A stretch of 21,658 bases of DNA, taken from assembly GCA_019421005.1 (NCBI GenBank), contig JAHZGA010000017.1, forward strand, positions 1 through 21,658, read 5' to 3'. Both the position numbers and the translations under genes were made by a program. Source of the stretch: a bacterium (GTDB taxonomy: Bacteria > Bacillota_I > Bacilli_A > RF39 > UBA660). The notes under the pieces were generated by a model. The model was not told the DNA's origin, did no database searches, and was given only the letters and a program-made list of their open reading frames with translations. Shown here in pieces: positions 1 to 8,084 of this stretch; position 1 is the first letter of the stretch; the number at the start of each line of letters is the position of its first letter.

Positions 1-71
1 AAGGCTGCATATCCTATTGATAACCCTAATATCATTACACTTAATATTATTATAACTACTTTCTTATTCAT
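1..71 (-). CDS. N-terminal fragment of a secreted or membrane-anchored protein (runs off the left edge)
   Basis: The minus strand opens with ATG at 71-69, preceded nine bases upstream by GAGAGGA (81-87), a good ribosome binding site. The 23 visible codons give a lysine-containing start (MNKK) followed by an unbroken hydrophobic stretch (VVIIILSVMILGLSIGYAA), so this is a signal peptide or N-terminal membrane anchor. It lies in the same direction as the prepilin and 46-residue genes. An out-of-frame ATG at 81 reads only five codons before a stop, which fixes the start at 71. Nothing beyond the export signal can be seen, so the function is unknown. Confidence 0.6.
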   Translation of the reverse strand, partial: MNKKVVIIILSVMILGLSIGYAA

Positions 72-143
72 ATATAATCATCCTCTCTTTTTTTATTATT
101 CTCAATAATAATATTTTTAACCACTAAAAAGCCATAGTAAAAA

Positions 144-284
144 TTAATCTACCATGACCTTATTAGATTTTATATTAGATAGTTTTATTTCAGAATAAAG
201 TATACTAGCAGTACACTTTACCCCCTCTAGGTAACTATTAGTTAACTTTGTTTTATAATTATTTTTATTATTTAATTTAATCAT
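144..284 (-). CDS. 46-residue small protein of unknown function
   Basis: A short open frame runs from ATG 284-282 to TAA 146-144. It has a perfect AGGAGG (293-298) eight bases upstream and its own promoter at 313-341, so it is very likely translated. The product starts MIKLNNKNNYKTK, is polar and basic, contains one cysteine, and has no membrane segment or motif I recognise. It sits between the prepilin gene and the truncated exported-protein gene, all in one direction, so a role with surface or pilus proteins is possible. That is inference from position only. Confidence 0.55.
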   Translation of the reverse strand: MIKLNNKNNYKTKLTNSYLEGVKCTASILYSEIKLSNIKSNKVMVD

Positions 285-312
285 ATTAGTTACCTCCTCA
301 TATCTTAATTCA

Positions 313-341
313 ATTATATATTTTTTTATTAAAAATGTAAA
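313..341 (-). promoter_or_regulatory. Sigma-A-type promoter for the 46-residue gene
   Basis: On the minus strand TTTACA (341-336) is followed by a 17-base spacer and a perfect TATAAT (318-313). The ATG of the 46-residue gene lies about 29 bases downstream of the -10. The promoter lies in the gap after the prepilin stop, so the small gene and the partial gene after it can be expressed independently of the oxidoreductase operon. Confidence 0.55.
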
Positions 342-347
342 TACTTT

Positions 348-677
348 TTAACAACTTTCTTTCACATCATAAATAAAATTATCATCTTTTTTAGTAATAA
401 CTACACATACATCCTTATTTTTAATTTCACTAGTATCAATATATTTTTCTAAATCTTTTAAACCAATATTTTTACTTTTTCCATCTTCAGGTAATAAATC
501 TATATTATCAGTTACCCAATTTTGACTAGCAGCTTTTATATTAGATATTTGGGCTTCTTTTAAAGTATCTTCACTTTTATCAATTGAATTACTTACTTTT
601 GTATAAGTAAATAACATTAATAAGCCTAATATAATTAATACTGCTAATGTTTCTATTAAAGTAAATCCCTTTTTCAA
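348..677 (-). CDS. Type IV prepilin-like protein (N-terminal cleavage/methylation motif)
   Basis: The 109-residue product begins MKKGFTLIETLAVLIILG. This is the class III prepilin signal: a short basic leader ending in Gly4, a mature Phe1 that prepilin peptidase would methylate, Glu5 of the mature chain, then a hydrophobic helix. The rest is a short soluble domain with two cysteines near the C-terminus (about residues 91 and 109) that could form a disulfide loop. The start is TTG (677-675); the AAAGAG at the end of the upstream gene is the only ribosome-binding candidate. Only four bases separate it from the oxidoreductase gene, so they are probably co-transcribed. No assembly ATPase, platform protein or prepilin peptidase is in the window. 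It may be a pilin or a Com/T2SS-type pseudopilin. Confidence 0.85.
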   Translation of the reverse strand: MKKGFTLIETLAVLIILGLLMLFTYTKVSNSIDKSEDTLKEAQISNIKAASQNWVTDNIDLLPEDGKSKNIGLKDLEKYIDTSEIKNKDVCVVITKKDDNFIYDVKESC

Positions 678-681
678 ATTT

Positions 682-2250
682 TCACTCTTTTCTATATATA
701 CTTATAATTTTTTCAAAAACCTTTATTCCATCTACTGCTGAAGATGTTATTCCTCCAGAGTATCCTGATCCTTCTCCTATAGGATAAATTCCTAATACAT
801 TTGAACACATATCAATAGTTCTAATAATTCTAATTGGTGATGATGTTCTAGTTTCTATTCCTGCTAAAATAGCATCTGAAGAGGCAAAACCAGCTATTTT
901 TTTATCAAAATATAATATTCCCTCTTTTAATGAATCAGCTATATCTTTGGGTAAAATTTCATTTAAATTAGATAAAATATAATCACCTTTTAAAATAGGT
1001 TCTATTGTTCCTAATTTAGTTGTTTTTTTATCATCAACAAAATCTTTAAATAATTGAATTGGTATTTTACCTTGACCAATTTTATAAGCTTTTTCTTCTA
1101 ATTTTTTTTGATATTCAATTCCTGCAAATAGATTTTCTCCATAATCATTTTTATTAACTGTTACTACAATCGCACTGTTGGAGTTAGATGTATCTCTAGC
1201 ATGATTACTCATTCCATTAATAACTAATCTATTTTTTATACTAGATGCATTAACAACATAACCTCCTGGACACATACAAAATGAATAAATACCTCTTTTA
1301 TTAGAATTATAGGTTAATTTATAATCAGCTGGTGGTAGATTTTTATAATAACTTCCATATTGATTTTTATTAATTAAATCTTGTTTATGTTGAATTCTAA
1401 CTCCTACTGCAAATGGTTTATTTTCCATTTTTAAATATTTACTCAACATTTTAATTGTATCAAATGAACTATGACCAATTGCTAAAATTAATACTTCACA
1501 ATCAAGTTCTAAAGAGTTATTTAAAACAACCTTTTTAATTTTGTTATCTTCTATAACTAAATCAGTTAAACAAGTATTATAATAAAATTTTCCACCATTT
1601 TCTATTATCTTTTCCCTCATATTAATAATAACATTTCTTAATTTATCAGTACCAATATGAGGTTTATTTAAATATTTTATTTCTTCATCTGCACCATTGG
1701 CAACAAAAATATTTAATACTTCTTTTATTCTATTATTTTTATCTTTTATTTGAGTATTTAATTTTCCATCTGAAAATGTCCCTGCACCACCTTCACCAAA
1801 TTGAACATTAGAGTTTTCATTTAAATTATTTTTTGACCAAAATTCTTGAACCGTTTTAACTCTTTGTTCTATCTTTTCGCCTCGTTCAATAATTATAGGA
1901 TTATATCCATTTAAACTTAAAAGATATGCACTGAAAAGTCCAGCTGGTCCACTTCCTATAATTATGATATTATTGTTTAATTTTTGACTACCAGTTATTT
2001 TATATTCATATAATTCATTAGGACTTAATAAAACATCAGGTAGTTTTTTATTTAAAATTAATTGTTCATTTTTTAATAAAACATCAACTTCATAAATATA
2101 TCTTACTTTTTCTCTTGCATCAATTGATTTTTTAATAATCTTTAATTCTAATAATTCATTATTTTTAATTTTTAGTTTTTCAATTACTTTCTTTTTTAAA
2201 TCATCTAGATTATGATTAACTGAAACTTTAACTTGTCTTACTCTTATCAT
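682..2250 (-). CDS. NAD(P)/FAD-dependent oxidoreductase (COG2509-type FAD-dependent dehydrogenase)
   Basis: The 522-residue protein has an N-terminal domain of about 90 residues, then a Rossmann dinucleotide-binding motif IIIIGSGPAGLFSAYLL (near residue 96) ending in an acidic IIIERG that would bind the FAD ribose. The FGEGGAGTFSDGKL segment, the CMCPGG segment and the C-terminal GIYPIGEGSGYSGGI FAD-contact motif are typical of the FAD-dependent protein family with the conserved C-terminal domain, common in Clostridia and Bacilli. Its substrate is not established to my knowledge. Start ATG 2250-2248 has GGAG six bases upstream and overlaps the stop of the BaiN-like gene as ATGA, so the two are translationally coupled. 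Length and motifs look complete. Confidence 0.9.
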   Translation of the reverse strand: MIRVRQVKVSVNHNLDDLKKKVIEKLKIKNNELLELKIIKKSIDAREKVRYIYEVDVLLKNEQLILNKKLPDVLLSPNELYEYKITGSQKLNNNIIIIGSGPAGLFSAYLLSLNGYNPIIIERGEKIEQRVKTVQEFWSKNNLNENSNVQFGEGGAGTFSDGKLNTQIKDKNNRIKEVLNIFVANGADEEIKYLNKPHIGTDKLRNVIINMREKIIENGGKFYYNTCLTDLVIEDNKIKKVVLNNSLELDCEVLILAIGHSSFDTIKMLSKYLKMENKPFAVGVRIQHKQDLINKNQYGSYYKNLPPADYKLTYNSNKRGIYSFCMCPGGYVVNASSIKNRLVINGMSNHARDTSNSNSAIVVTVNKNDYGENLFAGIEYQKKLEEKAYKIGQGKIPIQLFKDFVDDKKTTKLGTIEPILKGDYILSNLNEILPKDIADSLKEGILYFDKKIAGFASSDAILAGIETRTSSPIRIIRTIDMCSNVLGIYPIGEGSGYSGGITSSAVDGIKVFEKIISIYRKE

Positions 2251-3431
2251 TTCATTCTCCCTACAATTAAAGCACTTATCCAGGCAAAAGCTAAATTATA
2301 TCCTCCACAAATACCATCAACATCTAAAAGTTCTCCAATTAAATATAAATTTTTAGTTTTTAAAGATTCCATTGTATAAGGATTAATTTCATTTAAAGGA
2401 ATACCTCCTGTACATACTTGAGCTTGAGAAAAGTCATTATAGCCTATTATTTCTAAATTAAAACTTTTAAAATTAGTAGTTAAATTATTTTTTTCTTTTT
2501 TAGTTAATTCATCATAATTTTTTTTAGGATTTATATTACTTTTCTTTAGTAAGAAATTAACTAATTTATAGTTTAACAAACTATCAAATAATTCACTTAT
2601 ATTTCTATTAAGTAATAGTTTATTTCTTTCATTTAAAAAACATAATAAATTATCTATATTAGGTAAAAAATCAATTTTTAATTCTACTTTTTTAGAGTTT
2701 TCTAAACTTCTTGATACCAAACTACTTAAGTTAAAAATACAAATACCACTTATACCATAATCAGTTAATTGGGCTTCTCCACTACTTTCTTTAACTTTTT
2801 TAGAATCTATATATAAACTAATTTGGGCATCTGTTCTTATTCTAGCCCATTCATTAAATTTACCTGATGCTTTTAGTCCAACTAATGCTGGTAAGGGTTT
2901 AATTATTTTATGATTAAATTGTTTAGCTATTTGATATCCAATTCCATCCGAACCAGTTTTAGGCATAGCTTTAGATCCAGTTGCAAGAATAAGTTTTGAT
3001 GCTTCTATTCCATTTACAATAAAATGTCGATTTTTTATTGTTATATTTTCTATTAATGTGTTCTTAATAATATTGACCCCTAAATTTTTTGCTTCTTTTA
3101 AAAGAGCATATTGGATACTTGAAGCCATATTAGAATAAGGGTAATAACAACCATTTTTAATTCTTGGAATAATTCCAATTGAATCAAAGAATTTTAATGC
3201 TTCTTTTTGATTTTCTTTAGTTATTATTTCCTTTAAAACATCATAGTCATTTGAGTAATAATCATCTATTTTAATTGATTCATTAAAGTAATTACATTTT
3301 GAATTTCCAGTTAATAATAATTTCTTACCTACTTCACTGTTTCTTTCAAAAATAGTAACTTTATGATTATTACGCGCTAAAGAAATCGCGCTTACTAGTC
3401 CAGATGCTCCACCACCGATTATAACTATCAA
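2247..3431 (-). CDS. BaiN/HI0933-family FAD-dependent oxidoreductase (flavoprotein)
   Basis: This is a flavoprotein of about 395 residues. It has an N-terminal IVIIGGGASGLVSAISLA dinucleotide fold and FERNSEVGKKLLLTGNSKCN, the KL..TG.G.CN signature of the HI0933/BaiN/RdsA family. The ASKLILATGS and AQVCTGGIPLNEI blocks and a C-terminal NLYLIGELLDVDGICGGYN FAD motif are also present. Family members include bile-acid dehydroxylation reductases, but most are of unknown substrate. The frame is open to GTG at 3440, but that codon lies inside the AGAGGTGG ribosome-binding sequence. TTG 3431-3429 is correctly spaced from it and gives the usual short N-terminus, so I prefer it. The gene heads the left operon and has a good promoter at 3453-3481. 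Confidence 0.9.
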   Translation of the reverse strand: MIVIIGGGASGLVSAISLARNNHKVTIFERNSEVGKKLLLTGNSKCNYFNESIKIDDYYSNDYDVLKEIITKENQKEALKFFDSIGIIPRIKNGCYYPYSNMASSIQYALLKEAKNLGVNIIKNTLIENITIKNRHFIVNGIEASKLILATGSKAMPKTGSDGIGYQIAKQFNHKIIKPLPALVGLKASGKFNEWARIRTDAQISLYIDSKKVKESSGEAQLTDYGISGICIFNLSSLVSRSLENSKKVELKIDFLPNIDNLLCFLNERNKLLLNRNISELFDSLLNYKLVNFLLKKSNINPKKNYDELTKKEKNNLTTNFKSFNLEIIGYNDFSQAQVCTGGIPLNEINPYTMESLKTKNLYLIGELLDVDGICGGYNLAFAWISALIVGRMK

Positions 3432-3452
3432 TCTAACCACCTCTTCAATAAA

Positions 3453-3481
3453 ATTATAACAGTTTAAATTAATTTTAACAA
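3453..3481 (-). promoter_or_regulatory. Sigma-A-type promoter of the oxidoreductase/prepilin operon
   Basis: On the minus strand TTGTTA (3481-3476), a 17-base spacer and TATAAT (3458-3453) precede the BaiN-like gene by about 22 bases. It is back to back with the promoter of the surface-protein gene. Confidence 0.65.
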
Positions 3482-3508
3482 GTTATTAAAAATTTTTATG
3501 AAAAAAGA

Positions 3509-3536
3509 TTGACTTTTAAAAAAAAGATGCTAGAAT
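3509..3536 (+). promoter_or_regulatory. Sigma-A-type promoter of the surface-protein gene
   Basis: TTGACT (3509-3514), 16 bases, TAGAAT (3531-3536). The expected transcript start is near 3543. The leader then contains a small inverted repeat, TAGGA...TCCTA (3550-3564), followed by AAAGGAGG (3575-3582) and the ATG at 3588. Confidence 0.65.
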
Positions 3537-3587
3537 ATATTTCTAAATTTAGGAGTGTTTCCTAGATTAATTTTAAAGGAGGTTTGT

Positions 3588-6500
3588 ATGAAAAAACAAG
3601 CGAAGAAATTTATTTTTACATCTATTGCAATGATAGTTTTCATTTTCGTTGGATGTCTAGCTTCAGCAATTAGTGAAAATGGAAAAATCAATTTATCAAA
3701 AACAAGTACCAAAGTTTATGATGAAGTTACAAATGACAACTTAGAGTATGGAAGAAAAGCTAAAGTAAATTTAAGTATCGATGCTAATCCATATACTGAA
3801 ACTGCTAGTACTACTGGAAAATTAGATATTGTTTTAGTATTAGATGGATCAAACAGTATGAGTTATGGTCCATATGGTAAAAATGATAATTCAACTAGTA
3901 GATTATCTTCTGCAAAAGATACAACTAATAGTTTCATCGAATCTATTATGACAGATAATGATGATATTAATTTAGGTTTAGTTGAATATGGAACTAATGT
4001 TAAAGCATCTCTTGGTATGACTACAAATAAAGTTGTAGCTAAAACATATACTAACAATTTATCTGCTAAAGGTGGTACTAACTTACAAGCAGGTATTAAG
4101 GCTGCTAATGATTTACTAGATAAGGATGGCCGTAAAGACGCTAAAAAGGTTGTTATCATTTTAACAGATGGTATTCCTACATATTTCAATTATACTGATA
4201 AACATGGAAATACATCTTTAAAAGGAACAGGTAACACCAATGATGCTGTTTGTGTATCTGGTTTTGGTTATAACTGCGTTAGAAAAAGTCCATCTGAAGC
4301 TGCTAAAGAAGTTTTAGATAACTTAAAATCTGATTATAAAGATGCCGATGTTTATACTATTACATTCGGTAATGAAAGTGAAGCTGCTAGTATTTTAAAG
4401 GATATTAATCCTGAAAATAAAAACCCTATTTATGAAAATTTAACTGCTATTGATGGAAAACAATTAAAAGAAAAATTTGATAAAATTATTACTCAAACAA
4501 AAAATATTATTGGTAAAAATAGTGTTGTTACTGATACTATTCCTAACACTTTTACTTTAACAACAGAATCAATTACTGATTTAACTAATAAAGGTGTTAT
4601 TATCACTAATAATGGTGATGGTTCAACTACTCTAACATGGAATGTTGGAAATATTGAAGCCAATAAAGAAAAAAGTTTAACTTATGAAGTTGTAGCAAAT
4701 GATAATTATCATGGTAGTATGTTTACTAATACTAAAGCTACATTATCTACAACAGTTGATGAAAGTAATCCATATTATGATAAAACTAATCTAAAATTAG
4801 ATTTTGATAAACCTACTGTTGAAATTCCTGCTATTACAAAGGATGATCATTACAGTAATAATCCATCATATATTGGATATGGTGAAGAAATTATTAATGG
4901 TAGTTCTATTTTAAATAATGATTTAAATAAAAATATTTTAACTGATAAAAAATCTAATTCTATGACAGTTAATGATGAAATTGTTGTTGATGAAAATGAA
5001 AATACAGTTAAAAATTTAGATGGAACTTACAACATTTATAAAGATGGAGTTTTACAAGGAAAATTAAAAATGAATGAAGATGGAACATTCATATTTACAC
5101 CTTTTGTTACTGGTGAAGTTACATTTACATATCATATAAAAACAACTATCAATGAATTTTTAGAAACAGAAAATGTTTATAGTAATAGTTCTTTAGTTAC
5201 ATTAAAGATTAATGAACGTAAAACTTTAAATATAAGTGGCTCTAAAATTTGGAATGATAATAACAATCAAGATGGTTTAAGACCTGATAAAATTAAAGTT
5301 GGTTTATATCAAAATGGTAATTTAATTAAAGAAATAACTGTAGAAGATGATTGGTCTTATTCATTTAATAATTTATATCGTTATGAATTAGGTCATGAAA
5401 ATGATGCTGATTATGAATTTAATTATACTGTTAAAGAGTTATCAAAAGTTGATAATTATACCACTTCTTATGATGGATATGATATTATTAATACCCATGA
5501 AGTTATTAAAATTAATATAAATGGTTCTAAAACTTGGGTTGATAATGATAATCAAGACGGTTTAAGACCTGATGAAATCAATATTAATTTAATTGGTAAA
5601 GTTGGTAATGAAACTGTTGTTAATAAAAGTTTAAGTATTACTGCTAGTGATAACTGGAGTTATTCATTTAGTAATTTAGATAAATATTATAATGGTAAAG
5701 AAATTAGTTATTCAGTTGTTGAAGATGAAGTTGATAATTACTCTACTTCTTATGATGGATACAATATTACTAATACTCATGATCCTATTAAGATTAAAAT
5801 TAATGGCGAAAAGAAATGGGTTGATTCAAATAATTTTGATGGTTTAAGACCTGATGAAATCAACATTAATTTAATTGGTAAAGTTGGTAATGAAACTGTT
5901 GTTAATAAAAGTTTAAGTGTTACTGCTAGTGATAACTGGAGTTATTCATTTAGTAATTTAGATAAGTATTATAATGGTAAAGAAATTAGTTATTCAGTTG
6001 TTGAGGATGAAGTTCCTTATTATGAAACAAGTTATGATGATGAAAATCCATTTATCATTATTAATACTCACAATCCTAAAAATATCACAGTAAGTGGTTC
6101 TAAAACTTGGGTTGATAATGATAATTTATATGGTCATCCTGATAATATTACAGTTATTTTAACTGGAATGGTTGATGATGAAGTTATCATTTCTAAAGAA
6201 CAAGCTATTGGTTCTAGTGATAATTGGGAATACAGTTTTGATAATTTACCTGAATATAGTAATGGAAAATTAATTAATTATACAATTAATGAGAAAGCTG
6301 TTAAAGATTATGATACTACAATTGATGGATACGATATTATTAATACTTACAATCCTGAAACTATTGATTTAAATGGTGTTAAGGTATGGAATGATAATGA
6401 TAATCAAGATGGTATTAGACCTAATGAAATCACTGTTGAATTACTTGCAAATGGTCAAAAGGTAGCTCAAACTACTGCAAGTGCTGAAAACAATTGGACA

Positions 6501-7337
6501 TTTAGTTTTGAAAATCAAGTAAAATATGCCAATGGTGAAGAAATCAATTATACTATTAATGAAGTAGATGTTAATGGATATACTAGTGAAATAAAAGATT
6601 TTACAATTACTAATACTCATACTCCTGAAACTATTTCTTTCAAAGTTATTAAGGAATGGGATGATTATAATAATCAAGATGGTATTAGACCTGATGAAAT
6701 TAATATTAAATTAATTGGTACAGTTAATGGTGAAGTTATTGTTTCTAAAGAAACTGTTGTATCAGTAAATGATAATTGGACTTATACTTTTGATAATTTA
6801 GATAAATATTATCATGGTATAGAAATTAAATATTCAATTATAGAAAGTAGTGTTGATGGATATGTTCCTACTATAACAGATCCAATTAGCGTTGATAAAA
6901 CTACTACTTCAACTATTAAAAATACTCATGTTCCTGAAAAAGTTAATATAACAATTAATAAAAAATGGGATGATTATGATAATAAATATAATTCACGTCC
7001 TGATAGTATTATTGTTAAGATTTTAGCAAATGGTAATGTTATTGAGGTAATAACTTTAAGTAAAGATAATAACTGGACTTATACTATAAGTTTAGATAAG
7101 TATTCTAATGGTGAAGAAATCATCTACACTGTTTTAGAAGAAGAGGTAGATAATTATTATGCTAGTTATGATGGTTTTGATATTACTAATCATTATAAAT
7201 CACATGGTAAAACCGAAGGAAAAACTGAAGTTAAAAGTGAAATTATGCCACCTCATACAGGAGTAGATAATAATTCTAATGGACTATATTTAATAATTTT
7301 AAGTTTTATATTAGTTGCAATTAGAAAGATGTTTTAA
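3588..7337 (+). CDS. Large cell-surface protein with VWA domain and seven Cna_B repeats
   Basis: The 1249-residue protein looks like a wall-anchored adhesin or pilus-tip protein. Residues 1-27 form a signal peptide (basic start, hydrophobic core, cleavage after LASA). A von Willebrand A domain follows, with an intact MIDAS site: D86-x-S88-x-S90, T164 in GGTN, D194 in LTDG. An Ig-like fimbrial segment (about 320-425) and a second beta domain (about 430-540, GTFIFTPF) come next. Seven Cna_B repeats span about 545-1204. Each keeps the Lys before W, the Glu of the Y-[ST]-[IV]-x-E strand and an Asn near NTH, the trio that forms intramolecular isopeptide bonds. The C-terminus has PPHTG, a short hydrophobic helix and an RKMF tail, a sorting signal deviating from LPXTG. 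The frame is open back to GTG 3555, but AAAGGAGG at 3575-3582 fixes ATG 3588 as the start. No sortase gene is nearby. Confidence 0.93.
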   Translation: MKKQAKKFIFTSIAMIVFIFVGCLASAISENGKINLSKTSTKVYDEVTNDNLEYGRKAKVNLSIDANPYTETASTTGKLDIVLVLDGSNSMSYGPYGKNDNSTSRLSSAKDTTNSFIESIMTDNDDINLGLVEYGTNVKASLGMTTNKVVAKTYTNNLSAKGGTNLQAGIKAANDLLDKDGRKDAKKVVIILTDGIPTYFNYTDKHGNTSLKGTGNTNDAVCVSGFGYNCVRKSPSEAAKEVLDNLKSDYKDADVYTITFGNESEAASILKDINPENKNPIYENLTAIDGKQLKEKFDKIITQTKNIIGKNSVVTDTIPNTFTLTTESITDLTNKGVIITNNGDGSTTLTWNVGNIEANKEKSLTYEVVANDNYHGSMFTNTKATLSTTVDESNPYYDKTNLKLDFDKPTVEIPAITKDDHYSNNPSYIGYGEEIINGSSILNNDLNKNILTDKKSNSMTVNDEIVVDENENTVKNLDGTYNIYKDGVLQGKLKMNEDGTFIFTPFVTGEVTFTYHIKTTINEFLETENVYSNSSLVTLKINERKTLNISGSKIWNDNNNQDGLRPDKIKVGLYQNGNLIKEITVEDDWSYSFNNLYRYELGHENDADYEFNYTVKELSKVDNYTTSYDGYDIINTHEVIKININGSKTWVDNDNQDGLRPDEININLIGKVGNETVVNKSLSITASDNWSYSFSNLDKYYNGKEISYSVVEDEVDNYSTSYDGYNITNTHDPIKIKINGEKKWVDSNNFDGLRPDEININLIGKVGNETVVNKSLSVTASDNWSYSFSNLDKYYNGKEISYSVVEDEVPYYETSYDDENPFIIINTHNPKNITVSGSKTWVDNDNLYGHPDNITVILTGMVDDEVIISKEQAIGSSDNWEYSFDNLPEYSNGKLINYTINEKAVKDYDTTIDGYDIINTYNPETIDLNGVKVWNDNDNQDGIRPNEITVELLANGQKVAQTTASAENNWTFSFENQVKYANGEEINYTINEVDVNGYTSEIKDFTITNTHTPETISFKVIKEWDDYNNQDGIRPDEINIKLIGTVNGEVIVSKETVVSVNDNWTYTFDNLDKYYHGIEIKYSIIESSVDGYVPTITDPISVDKTTTSTIKNTHVPEKVNITINKKWDDYDNKYNSRPDSIIVKILANGNVIEVITLSKDNNWTYTISLDKYSNGEEIIYTVLEEEVDNYYASYDGFDITNHYKSHGKTEGKTEVKSEIMPPHTGVDNNSNGLYLIILSFILVAIRKMF
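5220..7199 (+). repeat. Seven Cna_B-type repeats within the surface-protein gene
   Basis: Seven tandem units of about 90-100 codons each begin with a beta strand containing K-x-W, continue with an NQDG.RPDEI-like loop, a DNW-[ST]-[YF] strand and a Y-[ST]-[IV]-x-E strand, and end near NTH. Units 2 and 3 are nearly identical over 5559-5732 versus 5841-6014 (174 bp, four differences, offset 282 bp), showing recent duplication or conversion. The other units have diverged much more. Unit 4 has a shortened NLYGHPD loop. Unit 6 carries an insertion before NTH, and unit 7 ends TNHYK instead of NTH. Confidence 0.85.
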
Positions 7338-7376
7338 AGGCTGAATAAAATTTTATTCAACCTTTTTTGTTTTTAA
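7338..7376 (+). terminator. Rho-independent terminator of the surface-protein gene
   Basis: The 24-base near-palindrome 7339-7362 (GGCTGAATAAAA paired with TTTTATTCAACC, one mismatch) begins one base after the stop codon and is followed by TTTTTT and a further T run. Confidence 0.85.
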
Positions 7377-7410
7377 TATTTTTTGATACAATAAATATTT
7401 AAATTATATT

Positions 7411-7443
7411 AAAAAATAGTGAAAAATTTAATCACTATTTTTT
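7411..7443 (-). terminator. Terminator of the broken Nudix gene (symmetrical, works on both strands)
   Basis: A perfect 12-bp stem, AAAAAATAGTGA (7411-7422) and TCACTATTTTTT (7432-7443), encloses a nine-base loop. On the minus strand the stem starts at the stop codon of the Nudix gene and ends in a run of T. It can also serve the plus strand as a backup for the surface-protein gene. Confidence 0.8.
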
Positions 7444-7957
7444 AGCTAATTTGAGAACTTTCTATTAAGGAAACTATTTTTTCAAAAGTCTTAATGTTGC
7501 TTTTTCTTAATTTATTATGTGTTATTAAATTATTAATTTTTTGAAGAGATAACCACTCTACTAACTCAACTTTCTCAACTTGTAGTTTAAGGTTATTTAT
7601 ATCAATATCTTTTTTTAAGTAATAGGTATCTATAAATACAATACCAAATTTTGATGTATCAATTAGTTTAAAGTTATCAGCTCTGATGTCAATACCTAAT
7701 TCTTCAGATAATTCATTTATAATTGCATTTTCACTTGTTTATCCAGATTGTACATGCCCACCTGTAGTAGCCCAGACGCTTCCTTTTTCTTTAGAAGTTT
7801 TTTGAAATAAAAATTCGCCTTTTGAATTTCTAATAAATATAATAACTAAATTTATATATCTATTTTTTGGAACTTGAGGTTTACCTTTAGGTCTAATAAT
7901 TTTTTCTCCTGTTAAGTTTTTATTTTCATCATATAAGTCTAAATATTCCAATTTCAT
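7442..7957 (-). pseudogene. Nudix hydrolase gene with an in-frame stop in the Nudix box
   Basis: The minus-strand frame from ATG 7957 (AAGGAG just upstream) to TAA 7442 encodes a Nudix-family hydrolase of 171 codons, interrupted by one TAA at 7741-7739 (codon 73). The first part begins MKLEYLDLYDENKNLTGEKI and reaches VWATTGGHVQSG; the frame continues TSENAIINELSEELGIDI and on to SSQIS. Aligned to the Nudix box GX5EX7REUXEEXGU, the stop replaces the first Glu (GAA to TAA, one base change), and the box Arg is Asn. The frame keeps conserved sequence for 98 more codons and ends at a terminator, so the lesion looks very recent. Its relatives (IDI-like or MutT-like NUDIX proteins) hydrolyse nucleoside diphosphate derivatives. 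The 72-residue product would lack the catalytic helix. A sequencing or assembly error, or readthrough, cannot be excluded. Confidence 0.85.
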
Positions 7958-8043
7958 ATTCTCCTTTCATTTTTTTAATAAGTATAATAACTATTTTATC
8001 TTCCATTCATTTTAGTTATAAAACTTTTTAAGTTTAGATATAC

Positions 8044-8077
8044 AAAAAACCATTTCTATATTTTAAAAATGGTTTTT
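8044..8077 (-). terminator. Rho-independent terminator of the LCP gene
   Basis: The stem AAAAACCATTT (8045-8055) pairs perfectly with AAATGGTTTTT (8067-8077) around an 11-base loop. On the minus strand it starts eight bases after the LCP stop codon and is followed by a T run. Confidence 0.8.
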
Positions 8078-8084
8078 ATTGTTT

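Noticed and set aside
3432..3440. GTG 3440 as start of the BaiN-like gene
   Set aside because: The codon lies within the AGAGGTGG ribosome-binding sequence; TTG 3431 is correctly spaced and gives the standard start.
3863..4189. Minus-strand frame of 108 codons inside the surface-protein gene
   Set aside because: It is antisense to the VWA domain, whose MIDAS residues and codon pattern are intact on the plus strand; it has no ribosome binding site.
5220..7199. Tandem repeats as a CRISPR or other DNA-level array
   Set aside because: The periodicity is that of Cna_B protein domains of about 280 bp; repeats are coding and there are no spacers.
7739..7741. TAA in the Nudix gene as a recoded sense codon
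   Set aside because: TAA terminates most genes in the window, so a reassigned code is excluded; local readthrough has no supporting structure that I can see.
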